Counted from the first letter of the stretch, positions 1-7,152 are shown. The stretch is DNA of 24,224 nt from JAAAPF01 sp046541805 (GCA_046541805.1 JBKHCM010000041.1:1-24224), one strand, 5' to 3'. Notes: a model not told the origin generated them from the sequence alone. A program made the numbers and translations.

Positions 1-1003
1 GTGCGAAGAGGCCCGCCGCCAGGGCCCCATCGCGGCCGTCGCGATAGAGCGCGCGGGCCAGCGTCGCGGCGTCGGCCGCGTCGAGCCGGGTGGCCGCGAC
101 GGCGACCAGGCGCGCCAGCCGCTGCGCCTCGGCGTTCGACAAGCGCAGCCGGACGGCCGCCGCTTCGGCATCCGGCGCGGCCGCACCGCGCAGGAGCGCC
201 GCCAACCGGCGCAGGGCGTCGGGGGCCGGCTCGACCGCGACCAGGCGGTCGAACAGGTTGCGATCCACCGCCTCGGCGAGGGTCCAGCGCAAGACGCCGA
301 GCTCGGCCATCCACGCCACCGCCCGGCGGGGGTCGGGGGCCTCCAAGAGCTTCAAGACCTCGACGCGGACGCGCTCGCCGGAGAGGCGGTCCATGCCGGC
401 GACGCCCTCGGCGAGGGCGGCGCGGGTCGCGGCGTCGGGCGGGCGCTCGCCGAAGCGGGCGTAGAAGCGAAAAAAGCGCAAGACCCGAAGGTAATCCTCG
501 GCGATGCGCCGCCGCGGCTCGCCCACGAAGCGCAGCACGCCGGCCGCGAGATCGCAGCGCCCGCCGAAATAGTCGAAGAGGTGCCCGGCGCGGTCGCAGC
601 TCATCGCGTTGATGGTGAAGTCGCGGCGCGCCGCGTCGGCCGCGAAGTCGTCGGTGAAGGCGACGACGGCGTGACGGCCGTCGGTCGCGACGTCGCGGCG
701 CAGCGTCGTGATCTCGAAGGGCTGGCCATTCAGCACGGCGGTGACGGTGCCGTGGGCGAGACCGGTGGGGACGGCCTTGATGCCGGCGCGCTCCATGAGG
801 GCGAGGACGCGCTCCGGCGGCTCGGCGGTGCAGAGATCGACGTCCCAGGCCTCGCGGTGCAGGCCCTTGAGGCTGTCGCGCACGCAGCCGCCGACGAAGC
901 GCGCCGGCCGGCCGTCGGCCTCGAGCGCGTCCAAGAGGTGCTCGGAGGTCGTCGCCCGCCGCCAGGGCGCCGCGACGAGCGCGGGTTCGGGCGCGGCGGT
1001 CAC
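1..1003 (-). CDS. cca: CCA tRNA nucleotidyltransferase, 3' end cut off by the window edge
   Basis: This enzyme adds or repairs the 3'-terminal CCA of tRNAs using CTP and ATP, without a nucleic-acid template, in the cytoplasm. The reverse strand reads open from a GTG at 1003 to the window edge, giving about 334 residues of a family usually near 400. Visible motifs, in order, are the nucleotidyltransferase loop GGCVRD (about 38-43), the metal-binding DVDLC (about 54-58), RRDFTINA (about 126-133), and RIAEDYLRVLRFFRF (about 166-180), all typical of class II CCA-adding enzymes. The start is chosen because GTG overlaps the TGA of the upstream ABC membrane gene as GTGA, which implies translational coupling. 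Poly(A) polymerase I shares this fold, but in an alphaproteobacterium with these motifs CCA addition is the natural call. The last ~60-70 residues lie outside the window. Confidence 0.93.
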   Translation of the reverse strand, partial: MTAAPEPALVAAPWRRATTSEHLLDALEADGRPARFVGGCVRDSLKGLHREAWDVDLCTAEPPERVLALMERAGIKAVPTGLAHGTVTAVLNGQPFEITTLRRDVATDGRHAVVAFTDDFAADAARRDFTINAMSCDRAGHLFDYFGGRCDLAAGVLRFVGEPRRRIAEDYLRVLRFFRFYARFGERPPDAATRAALAEGVAGMDRLSGERVRVEVLKLLEAPDPRRAVAWMAELGVLRWTLAEAVDRNLFDRLVAVEPAPDALRRLAALLRGAAAPDAEAAAVRLRLSNAEAQRLARLVAVAATRLDAADAATLARALYRDGRDGALAAGLFA

Positions 1004-1962
1004 ATCCCGCCCCGCATCCATTGCGCGATCAGGGTGTGGCGCACGCGCGCCTGGGCGGCCTGGCGGTAGGCGTTCAGGAGCTCGCGCAAGGGGTCGTCCA
1101 GCCGCTGCAGCCCGCTCAAAAAGGCGACGACCACGCCGACCGTGGCCTGCCCATGGATGACGAGATAGCCACCCACCAGCAGGACGCCCAACGGCGCCGC
1201 GTTGGTCAACAGGTTGGTCGCGAACTTCATGCCGTGCTTGAGGGCGTAGATCAGCAGGCGGTTGTCGTAGACCCGCTTGAGGTGCCCCTCGAGGTGTTGG
1301 CGCCGCTCGCCCTGCTGCAAATCGGCGCCGGCGATGCGGTCGTCCAGCTCGCGCAGCAGCACGAGCCGGGTCTGCAACGCGCGGTTGACCTTCTGCTGCA
1401 GCCACGGCACCAGCACCGCCTGCGGCGCGAGCATCGCCAGACCGACCGCGGCGACGAGCGGCTGGACGTAGAGCATGTAGCCGACGATCGCCACGAGCAT
1501 GCCGGCGTTGACGACGAAGGCCGACGGCCCCTCGCCGACGAAGCCGCCGAGCTGGTCGACCTCCTTGTCGATGACCGCGACCGAACTGCCGTCGTCGCCC
1601 GCCTCCTGTCGCGCGGCGCGCAGGCGCGCGAGGTGGCGGCGGGTGTAGAGCACCGCGCTCTCGCTGAGCCAGCCCTGGTAGAGGCGAAGTGCGAATTTCA
1701 GCCCCGTGCTGAGAAGAACGACCAGAAGGTAGAGCGCGCCGAGCCGGCTCAGCAAGTCGAGGTCGCCCGCGCCCAACGCCTCGTTGACGAGGCGACGCTG
1801 GAGCTCCAACGGCACCATCGTCAGCCCCGCCACGACAAGTGCCAGCGTGGCCGCGGCGAGCTGGTGGCCGCCGCTCATGCGCCAGACATAGCGGGCGAGC
1901 GAGCGCGCGGGTGTATCGTCGCCCGTGCGGGGCACGGGCCGGGGGACGGGGCGCCATTCCAT
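1000..1962 (-). CDS. ABC transporter transmembrane-domain protein lacking an ATPase domain
   Basis: The 320-residue protein matches the membrane half of an exporter-type (type 1) ABC transporter. Hydrophobic helices are seen at about 33-55, 74-92, 150-165, 168-190 and 250-280, separated by long charged loops such as LYQGWLSESAVLYTRRHL. It ends at RVRHTLIAQWMRGGM just after the membrane domain, with no Walker A, signature or Walker B sequence, and the next gene begins immediately, so no nucleotide-binding domain follows. The ATG at 1962 is kept because the charged N-terminus runs in frame into the first helix; no good ribosome-binding site precedes it. Its stop overlaps the cca start, so the two are probably co-transcribed. 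It may pair with an ATPase encoded elsewhere or may have become a non-transporting membrane protein; the substrate is unknown. Confidence 0.8.
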   Translation of the reverse strand: MEWRPVPRPVPRTGDDTPARSLARYVWRMSGGHQLAAATLALVVAGLTMVPLELQRRLVNEALGAGDLDLLSRLGALYLLVVLLSTGLKFALRLYQGWLSESAVLYTRRHLARLRAARQEAGDDGSSVAVIDKEVDQLGGFVGEGPSAFVVNAGMLVAIVGYMLYVQPLVAAVGLAMLAPQAVLVPWLQQKVNRALQTRLVLLRELDDRIAGADLQQGERRQHLEGHLKRVYDNRLLIYALKHGMKFATNLLTNAAPLGVLLVGGYLVIHGQATVGVVVAFLSGLQRLDDPLRELLNAYRQAAQARVRHTLIAQWMRGGM

Positions 1963-2357
1963 TCATTTTATCTGAGAACGCGGCCGCCCCGACGCCAGCG
2001 TGCGGCGCTCCGGCCAAGCCCGCGCAACCGTGGTGAAGATCGCCCCGACATCGCCGTCGCCGCGCGCCCGTCGAACGGATACGGAAGGCCGCGTCGACAC
2101 CCCCTCGCCGCCACGTCCTCGCCTCGCCGGGCGCCACCGACGTCGACGCCGCGCTGGTCGGCGACACAACGGCCGAGGGCGCCGCGGCGAAGAGGCTTCG
2201 TCTCGTCCAGCGCCACGTCCATGCCGGGCGCGGCATCGAGCAGGCGGCCCCGCGATCCGCGCCGGCACGAGGTCGCTCGACGCGGTTGCGGCTGTGGCGC
2301 CGGTTGCGCGACGAGACCGCCGCCGCTCGGACTCGTCTGCGCTGGGGCGCGGGGCGG
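1963..2357. other. Region without an intact gene; probably decayed coding DNA
   Basis: Several long frames are open on both strands, but they are rich in Arg, Pro and Ala and none looks like a folded protein. On the plus strand, the frame that enters the permease remnant at 2358 is open from about 2100 and has a plausible stretch near 2125-2190 (GATDVDAALVGDTTAEG), which I cannot assign. On the minus strand, 2000-2140 contains scraps such as GVDAAF and AIFTT in different frames, faintly like an ABC solute-binding protein; this is too weak to call. No RNA gene or clear terminator was seen. Confidence 0.4.
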
Positions 2358-2640
2358 GTGCCGTTGATCGCGGCGATCTTTGCGATTGCGAAGACCGCGC
2401 TGCCGCGCTGTTCGTGATCGGGTTCGGTATCGACGAGGGCTCCCGATACGCGCTGATCGCGCTCGGCAGCTTGACCGCGATGGTCGTGGCGGAAATGCCG
2501 GGCGCACGACGGCGTCGGCGCCGACGTGCTGGCAGTATGCAGCCTCTGCGACCTGAAGCGGTTGTTCGCGGGCGTGACCCTGTTGTCGAGCATCGGCGTG
2601 GGCGCCAACGCCCTGATCGTGCGAACCGAACGCCGGCTTG
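2358..2640 (+). pseudogene. Remnant of a NitT/TauT-type ABC transporter permease
   Basis: Three pieces in two frames resemble the C-terminal half of SsuC/TauC-type permeases. VPLIAAIFAIAKTALP (2358-2405) matches the segment before the cytoplasmic coupling loop. It runs into a stop, and the reading shifts to LFVIGFGIDEGSRYALIALG (from about 2408), the coupling loop and next helix. The first frame then returns from about 2511 with the terminal helix, including TLLSSIGVGANALIVRTERR. The family normally has roughly 100 residues between the second and third pieces; here only a few remain, so there is an internal deletion as well as two frame changes. The N-terminal half is not recognisable. It ends 34 bases before dgoK and was probably the permease of the same catabolic cluster. 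The assignment rests on remembered family patterns. Confidence 0.65.
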
Positions 2641-2674
2641 TGGCTCGGCGCGGCTGAACGGCGGAGAACGAGCG

Positions 2675-3601
2675 ATGATCGCGGCTTACGAGTGGCTCGG
2701 CGTGGATTGGGGAACCAGCCGAGTGCGCGTCTGGGCGATGGCGGGCGCAGAGGTGCTCGACGATCGCGACGCGCCGTTGGGCATCGCCCAGCTCGACGGC
2801 CCGGCCGCGTTCGCCCGCGCCTTCGAAGCCTTGATCGAGGCCTGGGCGCCGGCCCGGCAGCCGGCACCGGCCGTCGTCTGCGGCATGGCCGGGGCGCGCG
2901 AGGGCTGGCATCCTGCCGCCTACGCCCCCCATGACGGCGCCTTGGGCGAGCTGCCGCGGGCGGCCGTCCGGGTACCGGACACGCCCGCCGAGGTCGACGT
3001 CCGCATCCTGCCGGGTCTGCGCCAGGCGGACCCGCCCGACGTCATGCGCGGCGAGGAGACCAAGCTCTTGGGTCTCGTCGCCGAGACGCCGGACGCCACG
3101 GGCGTCGTCGTCCTCCCCGGCAACCACAGCAAATGGGTCCGCCTCGAGGCGGGCCGGGTCGCCCACTTTCACACCGCGATGAGCGACGAGGTCTTGGACG
3201 CCATCGCCACCCACACCGTGCTGCGCCGCACGCTCGGCGACGACGGCGACTGGGAACCCGGCGACTTCGCCGCGGCGGTGGCCGAGGCGCGCGACGCGCC
3301 GGCGGCGCTGTTGCGCCGCGCCTTCGGGCTCAGGGCCGAGGCGCTCTTGAACGGCCTCGCCCCGGAACTGGCCCGCGCCCGCCTCGCGGGTTGGCTGACC
3401 GGCCTCGAGGTCAGCGACTCCCTCGCCCAGCACGGCCGCCCCGGCCGGGTCACGCTGGTGGGCGAGGCCGACCAGCTCGACCGCTACGCCGCCGCCCTCG
3501 CGGTCTTCGGCGTGACCTGCGAGCGGCGCGACGCCGCCGCTCTCGCGCGCGCCGGCCTCGCCCTCGCGCACGACCGGCTCTTCGGCGCGGGTGGACGCTG
3601 A
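2675..3601 (+). CDS. dgoK: 2-dehydro-3-deoxygalactonokinase
   Basis: The enzyme phosphorylates 2-dehydro-3-deoxy-D-galactonate with ATP to the 6-phosphate, the kinase step of the De Ley-Doudoroff galactonate pathway, in the cytoplasm. The 308-residue protein is of normal family length (about 290-330). It starts with the actin-fold phosphate loop LGVDWGTSRVRVW (about 8-20), followed by CGMAGAREGW, RGEETKLLG, PGNHSKWV and MSDEVLDAI, all characteristic of the DgoK family. The frame is open far upstream, but ATG 2675 is preceded by GGAG at 2663-2666 with an 8-base spacer, and the upstream part is permease debris. Its TGA overlaps the ATG of the dgoA remnant (3601), preserving the usual dgoK-dgoA coupling although dgoA is broken. 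No residue looks lost, so the kinase may still work, but its downstream aldolase is missing locally. Confidence 0.93.
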   Translation: MIAAYEWLGVDWGTSRVRVWAMAGAEVLDDRDAPLGIAQLDGPAAFARAFEALIEAWAPARQPAPAVVCGMAGAREGWHPAAYAPHDGALGELPRAAVRVPDTPAEVDVRILPGLRQADPPDVMRGEETKLLGLVAETPDATGVVVLPGNHSKWVRLEAGRVAHFHTAMSDEVLDAIATHTVLRRTLGDDGDWEPGDFAAAVAEARDAPAALLRRAFGLRAEALLNGLAPELARARLAGWLTGLEVSDSLAQHGRPGRVTLVGEADQLDRYAAALAVFGVTCERRDAAALARAGLALAHDRLFGAGGR

Positions 3602-3693
3602 TGCGCCGGCTGATCGCCATTCGGCGCGGGCTCACCCGACAGGAGAGCGAGCCCATCGGCACCGGCCGCGTCGACGCCGGCATCGGCCCCCTG
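3601..3693 (+). pseudogene. dgoA: N-terminal remnant of 2-dehydro-3-deoxy-6-phosphogalactonate aldolase
   Basis: The ATG overlaps the dgoK stop exactly as a coupled dgoA would. The first residues, MRRLIAIRRGLTRQESEPIG followed by a degenerate VDAGIG, follow the family opening (LIAILRGLTPxEAxxIGxALVDAGI) with several substitutions, for example Arg for Leu in AILRG and Arg for Pro in GLTP. After about 30 codons the resemblance ends. The expected EVPLNSP motif and the Schiff-base lysine region are absent in all three frames, and within 70 bases the sequence turns into a kdgK remnant. The body of the gene (about 170 codons) has been deleted. The frame stays open to 4086, but the later part is arginine-rich debris. 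Confidence 0.65.
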
Positions 3694-3758
3694 GTCGCGG
3701 CCCGAGCGCCTGCGCCCACCGCATCGCCGCCTTGCCCCCCCCGCGAGAGCGTCGTCGA

Positions 3759-4000
3759 CGCGAGATCGTCGTCGAACCGGGTGCGGCCGGGGCGCTTCGC
3801 TAGGGCGAGGGCGCGCAGCCGCCGGCGCCGCCGCTGCGCGCGCCCACGTCGCCGCCACCACCGCCGCCGGCGACAGCGTCAACGGCGCCTATCTCGCCCG
3901 GCGGCCGCCGGGTGGCAGGCCGGTCGACGCGCCGCGGGCGCCGCGCTCGCGAACCACGTTGTCTTCCATGTCGGCGCGCTGAACCGCGAGGCGACGATGG
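3759..4000 (+). pseudogene. kdgK: C-terminal remnant of 2-dehydro-3-deoxygluconokinase (PfkB family)
   Basis: Three fragments in three frames line up in order with the end of a KDG/ribokinase-type sugar kinase. REIVVEPGAAGAL (3759-3797) fits the strand usually written as EVVVKxGxxGAL. VAATTAAGDSVNGAYLARR (from 3848) fits the catalytic DTTxAGDSFNGAYLAARL, where the GD aspartate is the general base; the expected first Asp is Ala here. AGAALANHVVFHVGALNREA (from about 3934) fits the closing helix and HPGAI segment. The frames run 0, then 2, then 1, so at least two indels separate the pieces. KDG kinase acts in the same sugar-acid catabolism as dgoK/dgoA, which supports the reading. The N-terminal ~200 residues are absent. 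Confidence 0.65.
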
Positions 4001-4082
4001 CGCCCCGAGCCCCGCCCCGTCGAGCCACACCGCCCTCGCCAGCGCCCGCCGCGTCAATGCTCGCAGCGTCGTCTCGCCTCGC

Positions 4083-4110
4083 TTGACTTGAACACACCAT
4101 CGGTCATCAT
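4083..4110 (+). promoter_or_regulatory. Possible sigma-70-like promoter of sbtB
   Basis: TTGACT at 4083-4088 and CATCAT at 4105-4110 match five and four of six positions of the -35 and -10 consensus, with a 16-base spacer. They lie about 40 bases before the sbtB start in locally less GC-rich DNA. Weak evidence, by eye only. Confidence 0.3.
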
Positions 4111-4152
4111 CACAACAGGCAGATTTTTTAGGCCGTTGGGAGGGGCGCATTG

Positions 4153-4479
4153 ATGATGCACAAGGCTAAGAAGGTCGTCATCATCACCGAGAAACTGATC
4201 CTGGACAACGTCATCAAGATCATCGAGGGCGCCGGCGCCACCGGCTACACCATCTTCGCCGCCGGCGGCAAAGGCAGTCGCGGCGTCCGCTCCGAGGACC
4301 GCCCGAAGATCGTCGACGCCTTCTCGAACGTGCAGATCGAAGCGATCGTCGCCAGCGACGCCACCGCCAACCGGATCGCCGAGGAGGTCGCGAACCGGTA
4401 TTTTGAGAACTATTCGGGGATCACTTATCTCGAGGACGTGGAGATCCTGCGGCCGCAGAAGTTCGCGCGCAACAGCTGA
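4153..4479 (+). CDS. sbtB: SbtB-like PII-family signalling protein
   Basis: SbtB proteins are trimeric PII-like sensors that bind adenine nucleotides (cAMP, AMP, ADP, ATP) and control the bicarbonate transporter SbtA at the membrane. The 108-residue protein has the diagnostic pattern KKVVIITEKLILDNVIKII (6-24), GATGYTIFAAGGKGSRGVRS (28-47, base of the T-loop) and YFENYSGITYLEDVEIL near the C-terminus. The T-loop lacks the Tyr of classical GlnB. The C-terminus ends at LRPQKFARNS, without the CGPxGC-like redox/apyrase loop known in many cyanobacterial SbtB. ATG 4153 is preferred over the TTG at 4150 and the ATG at 4156, given the strong GGGAGGGG at 4138-4145 with a 7-base spacer. It converges on sbtA with 18 bases between stops. 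Partner and function are inferred from family and neighbour. Confidence 0.85.
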   Translation: MMHKAKKVVIITEKLILDNVIKIIEGAGATGYTIFAAGGKGSRGVRSEDRPKIVDAFSNVQIEAIVASDATANRIAEEVANRYFENYSGITYLEDVEILRPQKFARNS

Positions 4480-4497
4480 GGCCGACGCCACCTCCTG

Positions 4498-5505
4498 CTA
4501 AGGCGCGAAGACCCGCTCGGCGAGGGCGATGAAGAGCGGAATGCCGATGGCGATGGCGACGGGCGTGCCGATGCTGGTCGACGCCCCGATGAAGGCCGAG
4601 GGGTTGGCCGTCGGGATGCCGGCGCGCAAGGTCGGCGGCCCGGAGATGTCGGAGTTCGACGCGGCGATGACCGCCAACAGGATGACGCCGCCGGGGCTGA
4701 AGCCGGTGGCGAGGTGGGCGACATAGCCCAGCCCGAAGCCGATCAGGCCGTGGACGAGCGGGGCGAGGAGGGCGTAGACGGCGTACCAGTGGGCCACCCG
4801 CCGCAGCTCGCTGAGCCGGGCATAGGCCTCCATCCCCATGATCAGCATCAAGACGGAGAGAAGGCCGCGAAAGAGCGGGTCGTAGAAGTCCTCGAAGATG
4901 CCCTCCGGGCGGGTCAACAGCCCGAGCGCGAGACCCAACAACAGCGCGGTGAGCGCGGCGCCCTGCAGCGAGTCCTTGACGATCGGCCAGATCGCGGTCT
5001 CCTCCGCCGCCTTGCCGGCGCGGCGCGCGGCGGCGACACCGGCGAGCACGATGGCGAGGATCAGCGCCGGGATGTCCATGAACGGATAGAGCGCCGGCAC
5101 CCAGGCCTCGTAGGGGATGCCCTCCTCGTCGAGCAGCACCATGCCCGCGGCCAGCGTCGAGGCGCTGACGGCGCCGAAGAGCCCGGCGGTGGCGAGCGCG
5201 TCGTCGCTGCGCACGCCCGGGAGCCGGGCGAGGGTGACCGCCCCCAGCAGCACCGCCACCACACCGATGACGGCGGCGGCGAGCGCCGGCAGCAGCATGT
5301 CGACCAGATCGGCCTCGCGAATCTCCATGCCGCCCTTGAGGCCGATCGTCATCAGCAGCATGAAGACGATGAACTCGTAGATCGCGTTGGGGATCTGCAG
5401 GCGCGTGCCCAGGGCGGCGATCACCATCCCCCCGAGGAGAAAGCCGAGCGTCGCCGACTGGAACTGGACGACGATCCGCGTCACGAAATCGAGCAAAGCT
5501 TCCAT
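4498..5505 (-). CDS. sbtA: Sodium-dependent bicarbonate transporter SbtA
   Basis: SbtA imports bicarbonate with sodium across the inner membrane. The 335-residue protein has about ten hydrophobic helices in two inverted halves, a normal length for bacterial homologues. Family patterns include FMLLMTIGLKGGMEI (about 48-62), LFGAVSASTLAAGMVLL in the first half, and the highly conserved SNSDISGPPTLRAGIPTANP followed by SAFIGASTSIGTPVAIAIG in the second half. The start is the ATG at 5505, with GAGG about 12 bases upstream. The gene converges with sbtB, unlike the usual sbtA-sbtB operon, so the two must be expressed from separate promoters. The repeated motif at 5510-5554 sits directly upstream and could hold its control sites. 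No RuBisCO or carboxysome gene is in the window, so imported bicarbonate may feed biosynthetic carboxylases; that last point is inference. Confidence 0.9.
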   Translation of the reverse strand: MEALLDFVTRIVVQFQSATLGFLLGGMVIAALGTRLQIPNAIYEFIVFMLLMTIGLKGGMEIREADLVDMLLPALAAAVIGVVAVLLGAVTLARLPGVRSDDALATAGLFGAVSASTLAAGMVLLDEEGIPYEAWVPALYPFMDIPALILAIVLAGVAAARRAGKAAEETAIWPIVKDSLQGAALTALLLGLALGLLTRPEGIFEDFYDPLFRGLLSVLMLIMGMEAYARLSELRRVAHWYAVYALLAPLVHGLIGFGLGYVAHLATGFSPGGVILLAVIAASNSDISGPPTLRAGIPTANPSAFIGASTSIGTPVAIAIGIPLFIALAERVFAP

Positions 5506-5509
5506 CGCC

Positions 5510-5554
5510 GCAATCGGACCTCACACCGTTGCAATCGGGAAATCGTCCGATCGC
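5510..5554. promoter_or_regulatory. Three copies of a GCAATCGG-like motif just upstream of sbtA
   Basis: GCAATCGGAC begins at 5510 and GCAATCGGGA at 5531, exactly 21 bases or two helical turns apart in the same orientation. An inverted relative reads GCGATCGGAC on the minus strand at 5545-5554. They lie within 50 bases of the sbtA start codon, where an activator or repressor could bind. LysR-type control of bicarbonate transporters is known elsewhere, but the sequence does not identify the regulator. Confidence 0.3.
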
Positions 5555-5611
5555 GGACGGCCGAGTCAAGCACCGAAGCCGCTCGTGAGACGAATCCATC
5601 GCGGTCAGAAA

Positions 5612-5630
5612 GACGTCGTTCATCGACGTC
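5612..5630. repeat. Small perfect inverted repeat upstream of sbtA
   Basis: GACGTCG at 5612-5618 and CGACGTC at 5624-5630 form a perfect 7-base stem with a 5-base loop. There is no T-run, so it is not a terminator. It could be an operator or chance in GC-rich DNA. Confidence 0.3.
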
Positions 5631-5751
5631 GGTGGGGTCCTGCCGTTGACACGCCTTGACAAGCCAGCGGCGGGCGCGCCTCGATCGCGGGCCAAACCGC
5701 CGCGGACGAGCAGGGAGTGCGGAAGGGGCACGCGAGCCGTTGGCGCAGACC

Positions 5752-6014
5752 ATGGATTTCACGGTCGAGCGGCGGCGACGCGGGCGCAGGGTCTTCGACG
5801 CCGAACCGCCGCAGGACGAAGCGGCACTGCGCGAGCGGTTGGCGGAGCGGGCGCCGACGATCCCAAGCGGCTCGAGCAATGCGACGCCTTCGCGCTCTCG
5901 CACCCTGAGGACATGGCGCTCGCCACCATCGGCGAGAGCGAGCCCATGACCGTCGCGCTCGAGGACTTGGACGGCAACCCGCCGTTCACCCCGAAGATCG
6001 CGCCCATGGCGTGA
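5752..6014 (+). pseudogene. Unidentified, probably frameshifted small gene
   Basis: I do not recognise this. One frame starts at ATG 5752 with MDFTVERRRRGRRVFDAEPP and continues as a plausible helix (DEAALRERLAERAP) to about 5856, after which it becomes low-complexity. A second frame takes over from about 5855 with DDPKRLEQCDAFALSHPEDM and then ALATIGESEPMTVALEDLDG, ending NPPFTPKIAPMA before the TGA at 6012-6014. Joining the two by a single frame change gives a coherent acidic protein of about 87 residues, which neither frame alone supplies. No convincing ribosome-binding site is seen. It may be a broken gene, or the second half alone may be the end of a larger lost gene. The stretch 5506-5751 otherwise holds only the sbtA upstream repeats. 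Confidence 0.35.
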
Positions 6015-6138
6015 GGCCCCGAGCCGGGCACGGCGCACGGTCGTCGTGCCCGGGGGCGGCGCATGGCAGCCAGCAAGGAACCGGGCGCCTTTGCGTGTGC
6101 TGGGCTCGCGCAGTCTCACCCGCGACGAGGAACCCGGT

Positions 6139-7152
6139 ATGAGCGAGATCCAAGCACTGGCGGCGCATGCACCCGGAGGCGCGCTTCATCCCTTCACCTA
6201 CGAACTCGGCCCGCTCGGCCCGGACGCGGTCGAGATCGCGGTCATCAACAGCGGTCTCTGCCACAGCGATCTCTCCATGCTCGACGACGCCTGGGGCATG
6301 ACCGCCTACCCCTTCGTCCCCGGCCACGAGGTCGTCGGCACCGTCGCGGCGGTGGGCGAGCGGGTCACCGGCCTCGAACTCGGCCAGAAAGTCGGGCTCG
6401 GCTGGCACGCGGGCTACTGCCGTACCTGCCCGCAGTGCCTCTCCGGCCGCCACAACGTCTGCCCCGAGGCCGAGATGACCATCGTCGGCCGCCATGGCGG
6501 GTTCGCCGACCGGGTTCGCGCGCAGGCGACCGCCGTGGTGCCGCTGCCCCCGGAGCTCGATGCCGCCACCGCCGGACCGCTGCTTTGCGCCGGCATCACC
6601 GTCTTCAACGCGCTTCGGCAGTTCGACGTGAAGCCCACCGACCGCGTCGCCGTCGTCGGCATCGGTGGGCTCGGCCACCTGGCGCTGCAGTTCATGGCCG
6701 CCTGGGGCTGCGCGGTCACCGCCTTCACCTCCAGCGCGGGTAAGCGGGCCGAAGCGCTCGAACTCGGCGCCCACGACACCGTCGACAGCCGCGATCCCGA
6801 CGCCCTCGCAGCCGCGGCCGGCCGCTTCGACTTCGTGCTTTCGACGGTGGACGTGAAGCTCGACTGGAACGCCTATCTCCAGACCTTGAGGCCCCACGGC
6901 CGGCTGCATCTGGTGGGTGTCACCAGCGAACCGTTGGACCTCTCCGTGGTGCCGATGCTGTTCGGCCAGCGCTCGGTCTCGTCCTCGCCGGTGGGACCGC
7001 CGGCCGAGTTGGCGACGATGCTCGACTTCGCCGCGCGACACGGCATCGCGCCGGTGGTCGAGCGGTTCGCGATGGCCGACGCCAACGCCGCCTTCGCCCA
7101 TCTGCGGGCCGGCAAGGCGCGCTATCGCGTGGTGCTCGACGCCGCGGCTTGA
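6139..7152 (+). CDS. Zinc-dependent alcohol dehydrogenase, medium-chain family
   Basis: The 337-residue protein is a cytoplasmic NAD(P)-dependent alcohol/aldehyde oxidoreductase of the medium-chain superfamily. The catalytic zinc site is complete: Cys41 in GLCHSD, His63-Glu64 in PGHEVVG, and Cys150 in LLCAGITVFNAL. The structural zinc lobe has four cysteines at 94, 97, 100 and 108 (GYCRTCPQCLSGRHNVC). The nucleotide-binding loop is GIGGLG at 174-179. The whole resembles the YahK/cinnamyl-alcohol-dehydrogenase branch, so broad aldehyde reduction is likely; the true substrate is not readable. The frame is open from 6046, but ATG 6139 has GAGGAA at 6127-6132 with a 6-base spacer and gives the normal N-terminus. 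The DUF454 gene follows 62 bases downstream on the same strand and may share the transcript. Confidence 0.92.
   Translation: MSEIQALAAHAPGGALHPFTYELGPLGPDAVEIAVINSGLCHSDLSMLDDAWGMTAYPFVPGHEVVGTVAAVGERVTGLELGQKVGLGWHAGYCRTCPQCLSGRHNVCPEAEMTIVGRHGGFADRVRAQATAVVPLPPELDAATAGPLLCAGITVFNALRQFDVKPTDRVAVVGIGGLGHLALQFMAAWGCAVTAFTSSAGKRAEALELGAHDTVDSRDPDALAAAAGRFDFVLSTVDVKLDWNAYLQTLRPHGRLHLVGVTSEPLDLSVVPMLFGQRSVSSSPVGPPAELATMLDFAARHGIAPVVERFAMADANAAFAHLRAGKARYRVVLDAAA

Noticed and set aside
2000..2674. Long in-frame N-terminal extension of dgoK
   Set aside because: It is Arg/Pro-rich, includes an out-of-frame permease remnant, and a proper ribosome-binding site and family-length start exist at 2675.
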